Assembly: GCF_028890485.2 (NCBI RefSeq)
Contig: NZ_JARCHV010000002.1
Location: 310,001-374,000 of the forward strand
DNA: 64,000 nucleotides
Direction of reading: 5' to 3'
DNA from: Planococcus sp. SK3692
GTDB lineage: Bacteria; Bacillota; Bacilli; Bacillales_A; Planococcaceae
Part shown: in pieces, positions 25,387 through 34,492 of the stretch
Position numbering within the stretch: the stretch's first letter is position 1
How the letters are laid out: every line of letters starts with the position of its first letter
Translations under genes and position numbers: made by a program
Notes under the pieces: model-generated
Databases searched by the model: none
What the model was told of the DNA's origin: nothing
The model's input: the letters and a program-made list of their open reading frames with translations, nothing else

Positions 25387-25872
25387 ATGGTTTCGGCAGA
25401 ACGCAAGAAAGATCTTACGACAGCAAGAAACCGGCGCGTCCACACGTCCAGGAATTTTTGGGCAGGCTTATTATTCGGAGCCGGGATGTTTTCCGTGCTC
25501 GAGCAAAGCATTTTTCATTTTTTCTTGCAATGGCATCATTTTTACGAAGACAATGGCCCTCAAGCAATTTTGATAGGGGAAGGGATTTACCAGGTCATTG
25601 GCTGGACGTTGACAGTTTTGTCGCTTTGGATCGCTGCCGATTTGGCCAGGAGAAAAGCTTTTTGGCCAGCACGCTTTTCAGGAAGCGCGTTAATCGGAGG
25701 CGGTGTGCTGCTGTTATTCGACAGTTTGGTGTTCCGCCTGCTGTTGAATCTGCACACAGTCAGGGATACTGGTGACACGGTCTTTTATGAATCGCTATGG
25801 CTTGGAACAGCTGCTTTTTTATTTTTGCTAGGCTGGTCAGTTTTGCGAAACGCCTCAAAAGATGATGATTAA
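25387..25872 (+). CDS. DUF2243 membrane protein
   Basis: 161 residues with four membrane segments. The DUF2243 pattern is visible: GLLFGAGMFSVLEQSIFHFFLQWHHFY (His-rich, near 30-57) and a later FDSLVFRLLLNLHTVRD. The histidines could bind metal or heme, though no function is established. The start at 25387 follows AAGGGGTGGG; a start 14 codons earlier is poorly supported. Convergent with pcm-like gene without a clear terminator between. Confidence 0.75.
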   Translation: MVSAERKKDLTTARNRRVHTSRNFWAGLLFGAGMFSVLEQSIFHFFLQWHHFYEDNGPQAILIGEGIYQVIGWTLTVLSLWIAADLARRKAFWPARFSGSALIGGGVLLLFDSLVFRLLLNLHTVRDTGDTVFYESLWLGTAAFLFLLGWSVLRNASKDDD

Positions 25873-25892
25873 TCTTCTCGTGTTACTATACA

Positions 25893-26477
25893 CTAATTTT
25901 CATATTTGCCCTTCAATGGGACAAAACGGACAGCCTCAAGCGCTGTCTTTTCCAATTTGCCATCGCTCGTTTTGTCGATAGCGAGAAGATCTTGGCTGTA
26001 CTGACTGCCGACGGGAATTAATATGCGGCCGCGGTCTGCCAATTGGCCTACCAATTCTTTTGGAATCTCCGAAGCGGCAGCGGTGACGATGATCCGGTCG
26101 TACGGCGCATGTTCAGGCCACCCGTGGCTGCCATCGCCCAGCAAAAACGAGATATTCTTGAACCCTTTCGCTGTAAGCCGTTCCTTTGCGCTCTCAGCTA
26201 GCTGCGGAATCTTTTCGACTGTATAGACTTCATTCGAAAAGGCTGCCAGTAGCGCTGTTTGGAAACCGGACCCTGTGCCGATCTCCAGCACTCTGTGATG
26301 TTCTTCAAGATCGAGTGCAATCGTCATTTCCAACACAAGTGAAGGTTGTGAAATCGTCTGGCCATATCCAATCGGTAAAGCTTCGTCGCGCTCGGCATCT
26401 TGCTGGTGGCGATCCATGAACGAACGGCGGTCGAGTGAGCGGAAATAAGCGGTGATGTCCTGTTTACGTGCAGTCAT
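25893..26477 (-). CDS. pcm: protein-L-isoaspartate O-methyltransferase-like
   Basis: 194 residues. SAM motif I VLEIGTGSGFQTALLA (about 63-78), post-I region VYTVEKIPQLAESA and motif II YDRIIVTAAASEIP match PCMT enzymes, which repair isoaspartyl residues using SAM. The usual N-terminal substrate segment is present (PIGYGQTISQP, near 36-46). It is slightly shorter than the E. coli enzyme (208 aa). Neighbouring MsrA makes a small protein-repair pair. Confidence 0.88.
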   Translation of the reverse strand: MTARKQDITAYFRSLDRRSFMDRHQQDAERDEALPIGYGQTISQPSLVLEMTIALDLEEHHRVLEIGTGSGFQTALLAAFSNEVYTVEKIPQLAESAKERLTAKGFKNISFLLGDGSHGWPEHAPYDRIIVTAAASEIPKELVGQLADRGRILIPVGSQYSQDLLAIDKTSDGKLEKTALEAVRFVPLKGKYEN

Positions 26478-26584
26478 GCAGATACACCTGCTTTCGTTCG
26501 ATTTGTATTATGGACTCCTTGCTACTATCATAAGGAAAAATGGCCCGAAGCACAAAGGGCGGCTCTTAAGGAGAGGAACCGGAT

Positions 26585-27256
26585 ATGGAGAGTTTTATCA
26601 TTTCAACGCTGGAACAAGATTTGCCAGACACAGCGAAGCTTGAAACCGCAACTTTCGGGATGGGGTGCTTTTGGAGCCCGGATGCTCAGTTTGGTGCATT
26701 GCCTGGCGTAATTCGGACACGCACCGGTTTCGCGGGAGGCACTTCGGAAGATCCTACTTACCGGCAAATGGGAGACCATACGGAAACCATCCAAGTGGCA
26801 TTTGATCCCGAACAGATTCACTTTGAAGAAATCGTCCGTGAATTTTGGCGCAGCCATTATCCGAATCGCGATGCTTATAAAGGGCGCCAATATATTTCCC
26901 TGATGTTCTGGCAGTCCGAACAACAAAAGTACATTATTGAGAAGCTGAAGAAAGAAAAAGAGCTGGAACTGAATGAACCGGTCGAAACAGAAATTCGGCT
27001 ATTCGATAGTTTTACAGAAGCGGAGGAGCGTCACCAGAAGTACTATTTAAAGCGTTATCCGAAAGCACTCGAACAATTGGCGGAACTATATCCCGATGCG
27101 ACTCTGTTGACGCAGTCGACTTTTGCTGCCCGGTTGAATGGATTTGTCAAAGGCTTTGGAAGCCGACAGCGAGTGCTGGAGGAGATCAATGAATGGCCGA
27201 TTCCTAAAGAGCATCGCGATGTTCTCAAGCAAGTGCTGCTTAATCTGAAATGGTGA
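26585..27256 (+). CDS. msrA: peptide methionine sulfoxide reductase MsrA
   Basis: 223 residues. Catalytic Cys28 lies in the GMGCFW motif, followed by RTRTGFAGGT and GDHTETIQVAFDP, core MsrA signatures. It reduces the S-form of methionine sulfoxide. A 20-residue N-terminal extension and a longer C-terminus than minimal MsrA are present; the C-terminal part lacks an MsrB domain. The recycling cysteines of three-Cys MsrA are not apparent, as Cys28 is the only cysteine in the chain, so it may rely on a thiol partner. The start follows AGGAGAGG. Divergent from pcm. Confidence 0.85.
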   Translation: MESFIISTLEQDLPDTAKLETATFGMGCFWSPDAQFGALPGVIRTRTGFAGGTSEDPTYRQMGDHTETIQVAFDPEQIHFEEIVREFWRSHYPNRDAYKGRQYISLMFWQSEQQKYIIEKLKKEKELELNEPVETEIRLFDSFTEAEERHQKYYLKRYPKALEQLAELYPDATLLTQSTFAARLNGFVKGFGSRQRVLEEINEWPIPKEHRDVLKQVLLNLKW

Positions 27257-27269
27257 TCGGCTGAATGCT

Positions 27270-27299
27270 GGAAAGACCGCTGATGGCGGTCCTTTTTTA
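27270..27299 (+). terminator. intrinsic terminator after msrA
   Basis: GACCGC (27275-27280) pairs with GCGGTC (27286-27291), followed by six T. Confidence 0.8.
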
Positions 27300-27376
27300 T
27301 GCAGTTGCAGGGAGAGCCGTCAGCTGCAGCGAAATAATAACAGAAGCAATTGAATTGCAGGGGGAGGAACAGGAAC

Positions 27377-27571
27377 ATGATGGATGAACGAACGATTCTA
27401 TTGGTGCTGCCGATTCTGGTTTTGCAGTTCGCATTGATGATATTCGCATTAGTGGACTTAATTAAAAACCCGAATCCGAACGGTCCGAAATGGATGTGGG
27501 CGGCGATTATTGTTTTGTTGAATATTATCGGGCCGATTCTGTACTTTGTCATAGGGAGGCGGAATTATTGA
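27377..27571 (+). CDS. PLDc_N-domain small membrane protein
   Basis: 64 residues with two membrane helices: one near 8-27 and one near 41-58. The pattern KNPNPNGPKWMWAAIIVLLNIIGPILYFVIGR is the phospholipase-D-nuclease N-terminal domain (PLDc_N), often found alone beside ABC exporters. The start follows GGGGAGG. Its stop overlaps the start of the ABC ATPase (TTGA), so the three genes are translated together. Confidence 0.8.
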   Translation: MMDERTILLVLPILVLQFALMIFALVDLIKNPNPNGPKWMWAAIIVLLNIIGPILYFVIGRRNY

Positions 27572-28449
27572 ACGTATTGGAAGTCAGGTCATTAACAAAG
27601 CGCTTCGGCACGGAACAAGCAGTGGACGGGTTGGGCTTCGAGCTCGCAGAAGGCAGTGCAACGGCATTGATTGGGCCAAACGGCGCTGGAAAGACAACCA
27701 CGCTGTCAATGCTTGCGGGGCTTTTGGAAGCGACAACAGGAGACATCCAGCGCAAGAAAAACTTATCGATCGGTTTTTTGCCGCAATACCCGCGGTTTTT
27801 TCCTTGGCTGAGCGCATTGGAGTTTACGGAAATGGCTGCCAAGCTGAGTGGCGTCGATTCCAAAAAAGCAAGGCAGCAAGCAGAACGGACATTGGGGTTT
27901 GTCGGGCTGGGTCAAGTGGCCAATAAGAAAATCGGCGGTTTTTCAGGAGGCATGAAGCAGCGGCTCGGGCTTGCGCAAGCGATGGTGCATCAGCCAAGCT
28001 TGCTGCTGTTGGACGAACCGATTTCCTCCTTGGATCCGACTGGGCGAAGAGAAGTGATGGAGCTATTGAAATCGCTGCTCGGGCAAACGACAATTCTTTA
28101 CTCCACCCATATTTTAAACGATGCCGAAGAAATGACGGACCAGCTATTGTTTTTGCAGAATGGGCGCCTGGTGGAACACGGTTCACTCAATCAAGTGCGC
28201 AGCCGCTATGCAGACCCGCAAATTCGGATCCGCTTTGAAAACACTAACGCAGCAGAAAGGTTTGTGCACGAATCGCCTTGGCCAGCGGCTGTTCAAGGCA
28301 CAGCAGCCATCATTGCTGTAAAAGCGGAAGGGCCGATCATGCAGGATGTGTTCCGCTACTTGTCGGTCAAAAGCCTGCCCGTTGTCGGGGTCGAGCAAGA
28401 GACAGCCAGCCTGGAAGATATTTTCCTGAAGGTGGTGGCAGGGAAATGA
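27568..28449 (+). CDS. ABC transporter ATP-binding protein
   Basis: 293 residues. Walker A GPNGAGKTTTL (about 36-46), signature FSGGMKQRLGLAQAM, Walker B LLLLDEPISSLD. The start is a TTG at 27568 that overlaps the preceding stop; GGGAGGCGG is upstream. A C-terminal extension (about 205-293) resembles the variable tail of ABC-2-type exporters. With the next gene it forms an exporter of unknown substrate. Confidence 0.9.
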   Translation: MNVLEVRSLTKRFGTEQAVDGLGFELAEGSATALIGPNGAGKTTTLSMLAGLLEATTGDIQRKKNLSIGFLPQYPRFFPWLSALEFTEMAAKLSGVDSKKARQQAERTLGFVGLGQVANKKIGGFSGGMKQRLGLAQAMVHQPSLLLLDEPISSLDPTGRREVMELLKSLLGQTTILYSTHILNDAEEMTDQLLFLQNGRLVEHGSLNQVRSRYADPQIRIRFENTNAAERFVHESPWPAAVQGTAAIIAVKAEGPIMQDVFRYLSVKSLPVVGVEQETASLEDIFLKVVAGK

Positions 28450-29231
28450 AGCAATTTTCGACACTGCTATTGAAGGAATGGCGTGAGAACCTGCGCAATT
28501 ACAAGATCTTCTGGATTCCTGTCGTCTTCATTCTGTTGGGCGTCACAGAACCTTTATCAAATTATTACCTTCCTCAGATTCTCGATGCAACAGGCGGTTT
28601 GCCAGACGGTGCCGTCATCGAACTGCCGGATCCTGAACCCGAACAATTACTGGTGGCGGTCATGGGGCAGTTTCAGTTGATCGGCATGCTCGTCCTCGTT
28701 CTCGCCTATATGGGTAGCATTGCTGGCGAGCGCAGAAACGGGACGGCTACGCTGTTATATGTACGGCCATTATCGTATGCATCCTATTTTCTCAGCAAAT
28801 GGCTAATGGCTTCCATTGTGGCATTGATCAGCGTGTGGGCTGGCTTTTTGGCGGGTTATTATTATACGGCTGTGCTGTTTTCTGCGGTGCCATTCGGGGA
28901 GTTCCTTGCGTTTGCTGTAACTTACAGCTTATGGATGGTGCTGGTCGTAAGCTTGGTGTTATTTGCAAGTGCGGCGATGCCGAATGCAGGATTGGCCGCT
29001 GGATTGACACTTACCGTATTGCTCGTATTGCAGCTTGTCGACGGCCTGTTCGGCAGTCGCTGGAAATGGTCGCCGTTAAAGCTTCCGAATTATGCGGCGT
29101 CCTTCCTGGATATCGGACCGGATGCGACAGCGCTGATCTGGACGCTCGCCATCTCGCTTGTGTGCTTGATTGCCCTGGCGGCACTGGGCATTTGGTTCTC
29201 GAAAAGAAACCGTGCAAAAACAAAAGTATAG
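28446..29231 (+). CDS. ABC-2-type permease
   Basis: 261 residues with six membrane segments and an extracytoplasmic loop after TM1 (about 38-70). ABC-2 motifs include SIAGERRNGTATLLYVRPLSY (about 91-111). It overlaps the ATPase gene by 4 nt (ATGA). The exported substrate cannot be read; such trios with PLDc_N proteins are common in Bacillales and may deal with peptides or antimicrobials. Confidence 0.88.
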   Translation: MKQFSTLLLKEWRENLRNYKIFWIPVVFILLGVTEPLSNYYLPQILDATGGLPDGAVIELPDPEPEQLLVAVMGQFQLIGMLVLVLAYMGSIAGERRNGTATLLYVRPLSYASYFLSKWLMASIVALISVWAGFLAGYYYTAVLFSAVPFGEFLAFAVTYSLWMVLVVSLVLFASAAMPNAGLAAGLTLTVLLVLQLVDGLFGSRWKWSPLKLPNYAASFLDIGPDATALIWTLAISLVCLIALAALGIWFSKRNRAKTKV

Positions 29232-29264
29232 AAGCGATCAGCGTATAGCTGATTGCTTTTCTTT
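29232..29264 (+). terminator. intrinsic terminator after the ABC operon
   Basis: AAGCGATCAGC (29232-29242) pairs with GCTGATTGCTT (29248-29258), followed by TTCTTTT. Confidence 0.8.
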
Positions 29265-29403
29265 TGGGTGAATGCTGGTAGAATAAGAACAGGATTTGGC
29301 GCAGCTGAAGAGCTTTCATGCTGGCTGTCGCATGCCAATCCAGGACTCGTGCTCAGCAGGCAACACAAGGCACGGGCCATACTAATGAATTGAGGAATCG
29401 AAT

Positions 29404-30231
29404 ATGAAGAAACTGATCGCATTGATTTTTGTGGCATTGCTCCTGCTGGGGTTTGCCTGGGTCAATAATAACTGGATTGTCACGACCGAATATTCGGTCC
29501 AATCGGAAAAAGTGCCGGATGCATTTGTCGGCAAACGTATCGTTCAAGTATCGGACCTTCACAACGCTGAATTTGGAGATCAACAGCAAGCGCTTTTAGA
29601 AAAAGTTGAAGCAGCAAATCCCGATGTTATTTTCATTACCGGCGATTTGATCGACAGCGACCGCTACGACCTGGAAAGAAGTTTGGCGGCTGTCGATGGG
29701 CTGGTGGAGATGAGCGAAGTGTATTATGTCATCGGCAACCACGAAGTGTCATCGAACCGCTTGGATGATGAAATCGCCCCTGCTTTGGAAGCGCGCGGTG
29801 TTCAAGTGCTGCGCAATCGTTCGGTCATGTGGGAACAGGATGGAGAAGCTATACAAATTGCGGGTATCGACGATCCGTTAATGGATATCTACCTTCACGA
29901 AGAGGAGTTTACGCGCAACAGCATCGCAGAAGCCGGTCTCAACGAAGCGTTTACCTTGTTGCTTGCCCATCGGCCTGAACAATTGGACACTTACGCAAGT
30001 GAAGGGATCGATGTCGTTTTCGCCGGCCATGCACATGGCGGCCAGATCCGCATTCCAGGGCTCGGCGGTTTGATCGCCCCGGGGCAAGGCTGGTTTCCTG
30101 GCATGACAGAAGGTGTCTTCGAATCAGGTGATACACAGCTTGTGTTGAGCCGAGGGCTTGGGAATAGCGGGTTTCCGCTGCGCGTTTTCAATTTGCCCGA
30201 AGTGGTGGTCGTAACGTTAGAGAATGAATAA
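29404..30231 (+). CDS. membrane-anchored metallophosphoesterase, YkuE/YaeI-like
   Basis: 275 residues. An N-terminal signal anchor (about 4-20) is followed by a calcineurin-like phosphoesterase domain with metal motifs QVSDLHNAEFG (about 49-59), ITGDLIDSDR, YVIGNHEVS, LLAHRPE and FAGHAHGGQ. B. subtilis YkuE is a Tat-exported relative; there is no twin arginine here. It probably acts outside the cytoplasm, on nucleotides or lipid-linked phosphates. The start follows GAGGAA. Confidence 0.87.
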   Translation: MKKLIALIFVALLLLGFAWVNNNWIVTTEYSVQSEKVPDAFVGKRIVQVSDLHNAEFGDQQQALLEKVEAANPDVIFITGDLIDSDRYDLERSLAAVDGLVEMSEVYYVIGNHEVSSNRLDDEIAPALEARGVQVLRNRSVMWEQDGEAIQIAGIDDPLMDIYLHEEEFTRNSIAEAGLNEAFTLLLAHRPEQLDTYASEGIDVVFAGHAHGGQIRIPGLGGLIAPGQGWFPGMTEGVFESGDTQLVLSRGLGNSGFPLRVFNLPEVVVVTLENE

Positions 30232-30254
30232 CTAGTGTAGGGGGACCGATTTTT

Positions 30255-30734
30255 GTGATTAGAAAAAGTGAAGTGACGCTGCATTGCTATACCAAAAGAA
30301 CAGATGTCTCCTATAATCTCCCGGCAGATCAGCAGGAATTTACGATGATGCCGCAGGAGCTCATCAAGCGGGATGCAGGAAATCCCGAAAAGCATCTGAT
30401 TGTCATCCGTGCGCGCGGCGAAGTGGCCGGATTTTTCGAGCTCGATGAATCAGAAGATCGAAAACGCTATTCCGATAACCCGAAAGCTCTGCTTCTGCGC
30501 GGCTATTCCGTCAATCCAAAATATCAAGGGCGCGGCATCGCAACCGGCTCGCTTGAAGCTCTGCCCGCTTTTTTACAAAAAGAATTTGAAACCTTTGACG
30601 AGATCGTGCTAGGCGTCAACGCACGCAATACCGCTGCACAGAACCTCTACAAAAAAGCCGGATTTGAAGATACCGGACGAAGAGTCATGGGCAAAAAAGG
30701 CGAGCAATTCGCGATGTGCCTGAAAGTGAAATGA
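30255..30734 (+). CDS. GNAT-family N-acetyltransferase
   Basis: 159 residues. The acetyl-CoA loop motif A is clear: GYSVNPKYQGRGIATGSLEAL (about 85-105), followed by NARNTAAQNLYKKAGFEDTGR typical of GNAT motif B. The start is GTG at 30255 with GGGGGA upstream. 24 nt after the phosphoesterase gene, so probably co-transcribed. The substrate is unknown. Confidence 0.88.
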   Translation: MIRKSEVTLHCYTKRTDVSYNLPADQQEFTMMPQELIKRDAGNPEKHLIVIRARGEVAGFFELDESEDRKRYSDNPKALLLRGYSVNPKYQGRGIATGSLEALPAFLQKEFETFDEIVLGVNARNTAAQNLYKKAGFEDTGRRVMGKKGEQFAMCLKVK

Positions 30735-30747
30735 CTCATCCCAAACA

Positions 30748-30791
30748 ACGCCCGAGAAGCTGCAGGAATCCAGCTTGTCGGGCGTTTTTTA
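30748..30791 (+). terminator. intrinsic terminator after the GNAT gene
   Basis: ACGCCCGA (30748-30755) and TCGGGCGT (30778-30785) with an inner AAGCTG/CAGCTT stem, followed by T. Confidence 0.88.
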
Positions 30792-30807
30792 TTAAACACT
30801 ATTAATT

Positions 30808-31134
30808 TTAAACTTCGAAATATAGGTGCTTATGGAGGCTGCAGCCGGGATTAAAGGCGGCGGCACATTGAGGGCAGGCAGAGGCACAATCGAGATAATC
30901 ACGGATGGATAGTTCATTGCCGCATGCCCCGCATAAAATCGCTTTTTCGTGAAACTGCTCTTTCGGCCAGACGGAGACATTGTTGCAGCCGACTGCTTGA
31001 TGGCATTCATAGCAAGGGAAATAATCTCCGCAGCAATGGAAGCGGATGGCGATCCGGTCGATTTCCGAATGGTAATGGCGGCAGCGGGTTTCAGAGTCGA
31101 CATCGAGCCCGATGACGTGGGGGCGTTCGCACAT
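30808..31134 (-). CDS. CHY zinc-finger protein
   Basis: 108 residues. Many Cys/His pairs (CRHYHSE, CCGDYFPCYECHQAVGC, CGACG, CPQCAAAFNPGCSLHKHLYF) give the CHY zinc-finger pattern, binding about three zinc ions. In eukaryotes the CHY domain occurs in ubiquitin ligases; the small bacterial versions have unknown roles. The start at 31134 has AAGGAG 9 nt upstream; the longer frame from 31161 has no ribosome site. Confidence 0.85.
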   Translation of the reverse strand: MCERPHVIGLDVDSETRCRHYHSEIDRIAIRFHCCGDYFPCYECHQAVGCNNVSVWPKEQFHEKAILCGACGNELSIRDYLDCASACPQCAAAFNPGCSLHKHLYFEV

Positions 31135-31281
31135 ACATAGACACTCCTTACGAATTGGCATGTTTCTTCTATGCTACTATTAAATCAAGCTGGTGGCGAG
31201 TGCAGGGGATGGCTGAAAATGGTCGCGAACGCTGGAAGCCTTTATAATAAGGATAAGTATCTTGAAGGAGGAGACGGGCCA

Positions 31282-32295
31282 ATGGTTAAGGAATTTGAAG
31301 ATGAAGTCATGCGTGCGATGGATAAAGTGTTTGAAGATGAGATGAAAAAAGTGAGCGATACGCTCGAACAGGATTTGCTGATCTCATTGATCGGTGAAGT
31401 CAATGCCGGGAAATCGACGACGGTGAATAAAATCATCGGTGAAGACATTGCCAGCACCAACCCGATGCCTGGCGAAACGGTCAGCGTGGACCCTTATAAT
31501 ATCCGCGGCCTCGAAAACATCAAATTCATGGATACACCCGGGCTCAACGACCCGAATGATGAAAACCCCAAAAAAACATTGGAGTTCGTCCAGCAGTCCG
31601 ATGTCGTGCTATTTTTCCTGAACGCTGCAGGGACGGTCTTTTCAGATAGCGAAAAACAAAAGTTTGCCGAGATTGAAAAACATAATAAAGACATCCTCAT
31701 TGTCCTCAATAAAATCGATGCGGCAGAAGATATCCCATCGATCATCCGGTTCATCAAAGGACACACAAACAATAAATACAAAGTGATCCCGGTGTCTTCC
31801 AAAACGGGAGAGAACTTGGATTTACTGAAAAAGGAAATTTTACTGTTGCTGGAAAAGAAGGGGAAAGACCTGCTCTTCGCTAAAAGCATGAAAGAGAAAT
31901 CGTCGGCTGCCACGCGCTGGATCGTGGGGGCCGGGGTCTCAGCGGGGATCATCGGCGCTTCACCGATTCCAGGGTCGGACGTATTGCCGCTGACGACGCT
32001 GCAGGTCGGACTCATCGTCAAACTGTCGAATCTGTACGATAAGCCTTTGACGAAAAAAGCGGCGAAAGACATGATCGTCATCACTGCCACGCAGACAATC
32101 GGGCATACCCTTTACCGCCAAGCGTTGAAGTTCGTTCCGGGAGCAGGGTCGATTATCGGCGGAACAGTGGCGAGCTCGATGACGCTGGCGCTCGGTTACG
32201 GCGTGAAATATGCTTACGAAAACAATATCGCCATCGATTATGAAATGATCGGCAGCCTCTATGATAAGCTGAAAAAGCGAGAAAAGAATGCTTGA
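31282..32295 (+). CDS. Era/dynamin-like GTPase with C-terminal DUF697-type domain
   Basis: 337 residues. G1 GEVNAGKS (38-45), G3 DTPGLND (84-90), G4 NKID (143-146) and G5 SSKTG are intact. The C-terminal third (about 215-337) holds hydrophobic helices with GAGVSAGIIGASPIPGSD and VPGAGSIIGG, the DUF697-like membrane-associating pattern of YcjF/GTPase fusions. It probably works at the membrane, in envelope stress or remodelling. The start follows AAGGAGGAG with a somewhat long spacer; a frame beginning at 31171 is unsupported. Confidence 0.82.
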   Translation: MVKEFEDEVMRAMDKVFEDEMKKVSDTLEQDLLISLIGEVNAGKSTTVNKIIGEDIASTNPMPGETVSVDPYNIRGLENIKFMDTPGLNDPNDENPKKTLEFVQQSDVVLFFLNAAGTVFSDSEKQKFAEIEKHNKDILIVLNKIDAAEDIPSIIRFIKGHTNNKYKVIPVSSKTGENLDLLKKEILLLLEKKGKDLLFAKSMKEKSSAATRWIVGAGVSAGIIGASPIPGSDVLPLTTLQVGLIVKLSNLYDKPLTKKAAKDMIVITATQTIGHTLYRQALKFVPGAGSIIGGTVASSMTLALGYGVKYAYENNIAIDYEMIGSLYDKLKKREKNA

Positions 32296-32303
32296 ATCAT
32301 GTG

Positions 32304-32331
32304 GCCGCCCTATTTTCAGGGCGGCTTTTTG
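32304..32331 (+). terminator. intrinsic terminator after the GTPase gene
   Basis: GCCGCCC (32304-32310) and GGGCGGC (32319-32325), then five T. Confidence 0.88.
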
Positions 32332-32374
32332 GGTTTGGAATATACAGTGAACCGGAAATCTGGAGGTGGGAATG

Positions 32375-33055
32375 ATGAAAATTTTGGTAGTAGAAGACAA
32401 TCCAAGCGTCAGCTCGATGCTGGAATTATTTTTTTCGAAAGAAGGGCTCGAAGGGGAATTCGCTGGAGACGGGTTGGAAGGCTACCACAAATTCCAGGAA
32501 GGGGATTTTGACTTGCTGATCTTGGATTGGATGCTGCCGGGAATGGATGGCATCGCTTTGTGCCGTAAAATCCGCGAGACAGGAAGCGAAGTGCCCATCA
32601 TCATGTTGACAGCGAAAGACAGCGAGTCCGACCAAGTGATCGGATTTGAAATGGGAGCAGATGATTATGTGACCAAGCCGTTCAGCCCTTTGACCTTGAT
32701 GGCGCGTATCAAAGCAGTGACCAGAAGGGCGCGAAAAGGGGAAGCGGCCGAGGATGGCATCCGTACGTCCCATTTCCATGTCAGGAAAGAAACACGCGAA
32801 GTCGTCAAAGACGGCCAAGCGATCGACAATCTAACGCCGAAGGAATTCGACTTGTTGGTCTTTTTCCTGCAGCATCCGAAGCAAGTATTCAGCCGGGAGC
32901 AATTGCTCGAGCAAGTATGGGGCTATCAGTTCTACGGCGATGAACGGACGGTAGACGTCCATATCAAACGGCTGCGCAAAAAAATTCCGGAAGGCGACCA
33001 GCTCTTCCATACGGTATGGGGAGTAGGTTATAAATTTGAAGAACTTGCGAGTTAA
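32375..33055 (+). CDS. OmpR/PhoB-family response regulator
   Basis: 226 residues: receiver domain with Asp8, phospho-acceptor Asp51 (LILDWMLPG), MLTAKD threonine and Lys near 102 (VTKPF), then a winged-helix DNA-binding domain (about 130-226; LTPKEFDLLVFFLQHPKQVFSR, VDVHIKRLRKKI). Three starts are close together (GTG 32366, ATG 32372, ATG 32375); the last fits the family N-terminus MKILVVED and GGAGG spacing of 8. It overlaps the kinase gene. The htrA gene directly downstream suggests a CssR-like secretion-stress regulator. Confidence 0.92.
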   Translation: MKILVVEDNPSVSSMLELFFSKEGLEGEFAGDGLEGYHKFQEGDFDLLILDWMLPGMDGIALCRKIRETGSEVPIIMLTAKDSESDQVIGFEMGADDYVTKPFSPLTLMARIKAVTRRARKGEAAEDGIRTSHFHVRKETREVVKDGQAIDNLTPKEFDLLVFFLQHPKQVFSREQLLEQVWGYQFYGDERTVDVHIKRLRKKIPEGDQLFHTVWGVGYKFEELAS

Positions 33056-34448
33056 GTATTTCTATCAATTGATCGCGAGCCATATGGGCGTCCTTGTATT
33101 TGCAGTGGCTATTTTAAGCACGCTGTTCATTTTCTACGGCGAGCGGGTAGCGTATTCGGACAAAGCCGAAGAGCTCGAGCGCTACGGCGAACAGATTCTA
33201 CAGGAACTCGAACAGGCGCGGCCGGGAACGGATCTGCAATCCTATGTTACAGTGCTCGAAGCGCAAAACATCAATTTCATCGTCTTTGACCAGCAAAGCC
33301 GGATCCTGTATCCAATCAACGGCAATTTTCCATCGGTCGAGCTGACACCAGAGGAATGGAATGTAATCGAACGCGGCGAGACATTGGTCGTCTACCGGGA
33401 TGTCGAACGCTTTGAGCGGTCGATGACATTTGTTGCGTTGCCGTATGTTGAAGGCAGCACGCTCGCTGGCGGCGTGTTGTTGGCTTCCCCTGTAAGCGGC
33501 ATCCGGGAAATGGTGACGGAATTGAACCGGACGCTCGTCGCAGTAATCGCCATTTCCTTGCCATTCGCCTTGCTTTTGAGCCTGTTGCTTGCCAAAATTC
33601 ACGTGACGCGGCTACAACGTATGCGAAAAGCGACTTCGATGATAAGCGAAGGGCATTACCAAGTCAATTTGCCTGAATCAAACTTTGACGAGTTTGGGGA
33701 TTTGGCACACGATTTCAATGTCATGGCCGATAAGCTTCAGCGTTCCAATGAAGAAATCGAACAGCTCGAAAACCGGAGACGGCGCTTCATGGCAGATGTC
33801 TCGCATGAGATGAGAACGCCGCTTACGACGATTGCCGGCATCATTGAAGGCTTGAAGAGCGGCATGATCGAGGAACAACAGCGCGAAAAAGGCATTCGTC
33901 TGGTGAGCGATGAGACGAAGCGGCTCATGCGCCTCGTCAATGAGAACTTGGATTATGAGAAAATCCGGTCGAATCAAGTAACGCTCATGAAAGAGGAAAT
34001 CGAAGCCGTCGAGCTCCTGGAGATCATCCAGGAACAGCTGCAACTGCAGGCAGCCGAAAAAGGCGACCGCTTGTTGATCGAAGCCGAACCGGGTGAAATG
34101 ATTTATGGGGATATGGACCGGTTGATTCAAATCCTGGTGAACATCGTCAAAAATAGCATCCAATTCACCGAAAACGGTGATATTTTCCTGCGCGCCCGTG
34201 CGGAATCCGGTGTATCTGTGCTGGAAGTGGAAGATACCGGAGACGGCATCGAAGTCGATGAACTGGAGATGATTTGGCGCCGTTTCTATAAAGCCGATAT
34301 GTCACGCGGAAGCGGCCAGTTCGGGCTGGGGCTTTCCATCGTCCGCCAATTGGTCAATTTGCACGACGGGGAAATCTCGGTAGAAAGCAAAAAAGGCAGT
34401 GGGACCAAATTCACGATCCGCCTGCCACATAAGCAATCGAATAGTTGA
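33036..34448 (+). CDS. envelope-stress-type sensor histidine kinase
   Basis: 470 residues: TM1 (about 16-34), an extracytoplasmic loop (35-163), TM2 (about 167-187), HAMP (about 188-240), HisKA with His257 (FMADVSHEMRTP) and HATPase (about 345-468; N box LVNIVKNSIQF, G boxes DTGDGIEV and FGLGLSIV). The TTG start at 33036 gives a 20-nt overlap with the regulator; GGGGAG lies 12 nt upstream, which is loose. Placement before htrA suggests sensing of misfolded exported proteins, as for B. subtilis CssS. That link is inferred. Confidence 0.9.
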   Translation: MKNLRVKYFYQLIASHMGVLVFAVAILSTLFIFYGERVAYSDKAEELERYGEQILQELEQARPGTDLQSYVTVLEAQNINFIVFDQQSRILYPINGNFPSVELTPEEWNVIERGETLVVYRDVERFERSMTFVALPYVEGSTLAGGVLLASPVSGIREMVTELNRTLVAVIAISLPFALLLSLLLAKIHVTRLQRMRKATSMISEGHYQVNLPESNFDEFGDLAHDFNVMADKLQRSNEEIEQLENRRRRFMADVSHEMRTPLTTIAGIIEGLKSGMIEEQQREKGIRLVSDETKRLMRLVNENLDYEKIRSNQVTLMKEEIEAVELLEIIQEQLQLQAAEKGDRLLIEAEPGEMIYGDMDRLIQILVNIVKNSIQFTENGDIFLRARAESGVSVLEVEDTGDGIEVDELEMIWRRFYKADMSRGSGQFGLGLSIVRQLVNLHDGEISVESKKGSGTKFTIRLPHKQSNS

Positions 34449-34459
34449 TGAATACTTTG

Positions 34460-34492
34460 AAAGCCTGCCGGTTGACCCGGCGGGCTTTTTTG
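34460..34492 (+). terminator. intrinsic terminator after the kinase gene
   Basis: AAGCCTGCCGG (34461-34471) and CCGGCGGGCTT (34477-34487), then T. It separates the two-component genes from htrA, which needs its own promoter. Confidence 0.88.
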
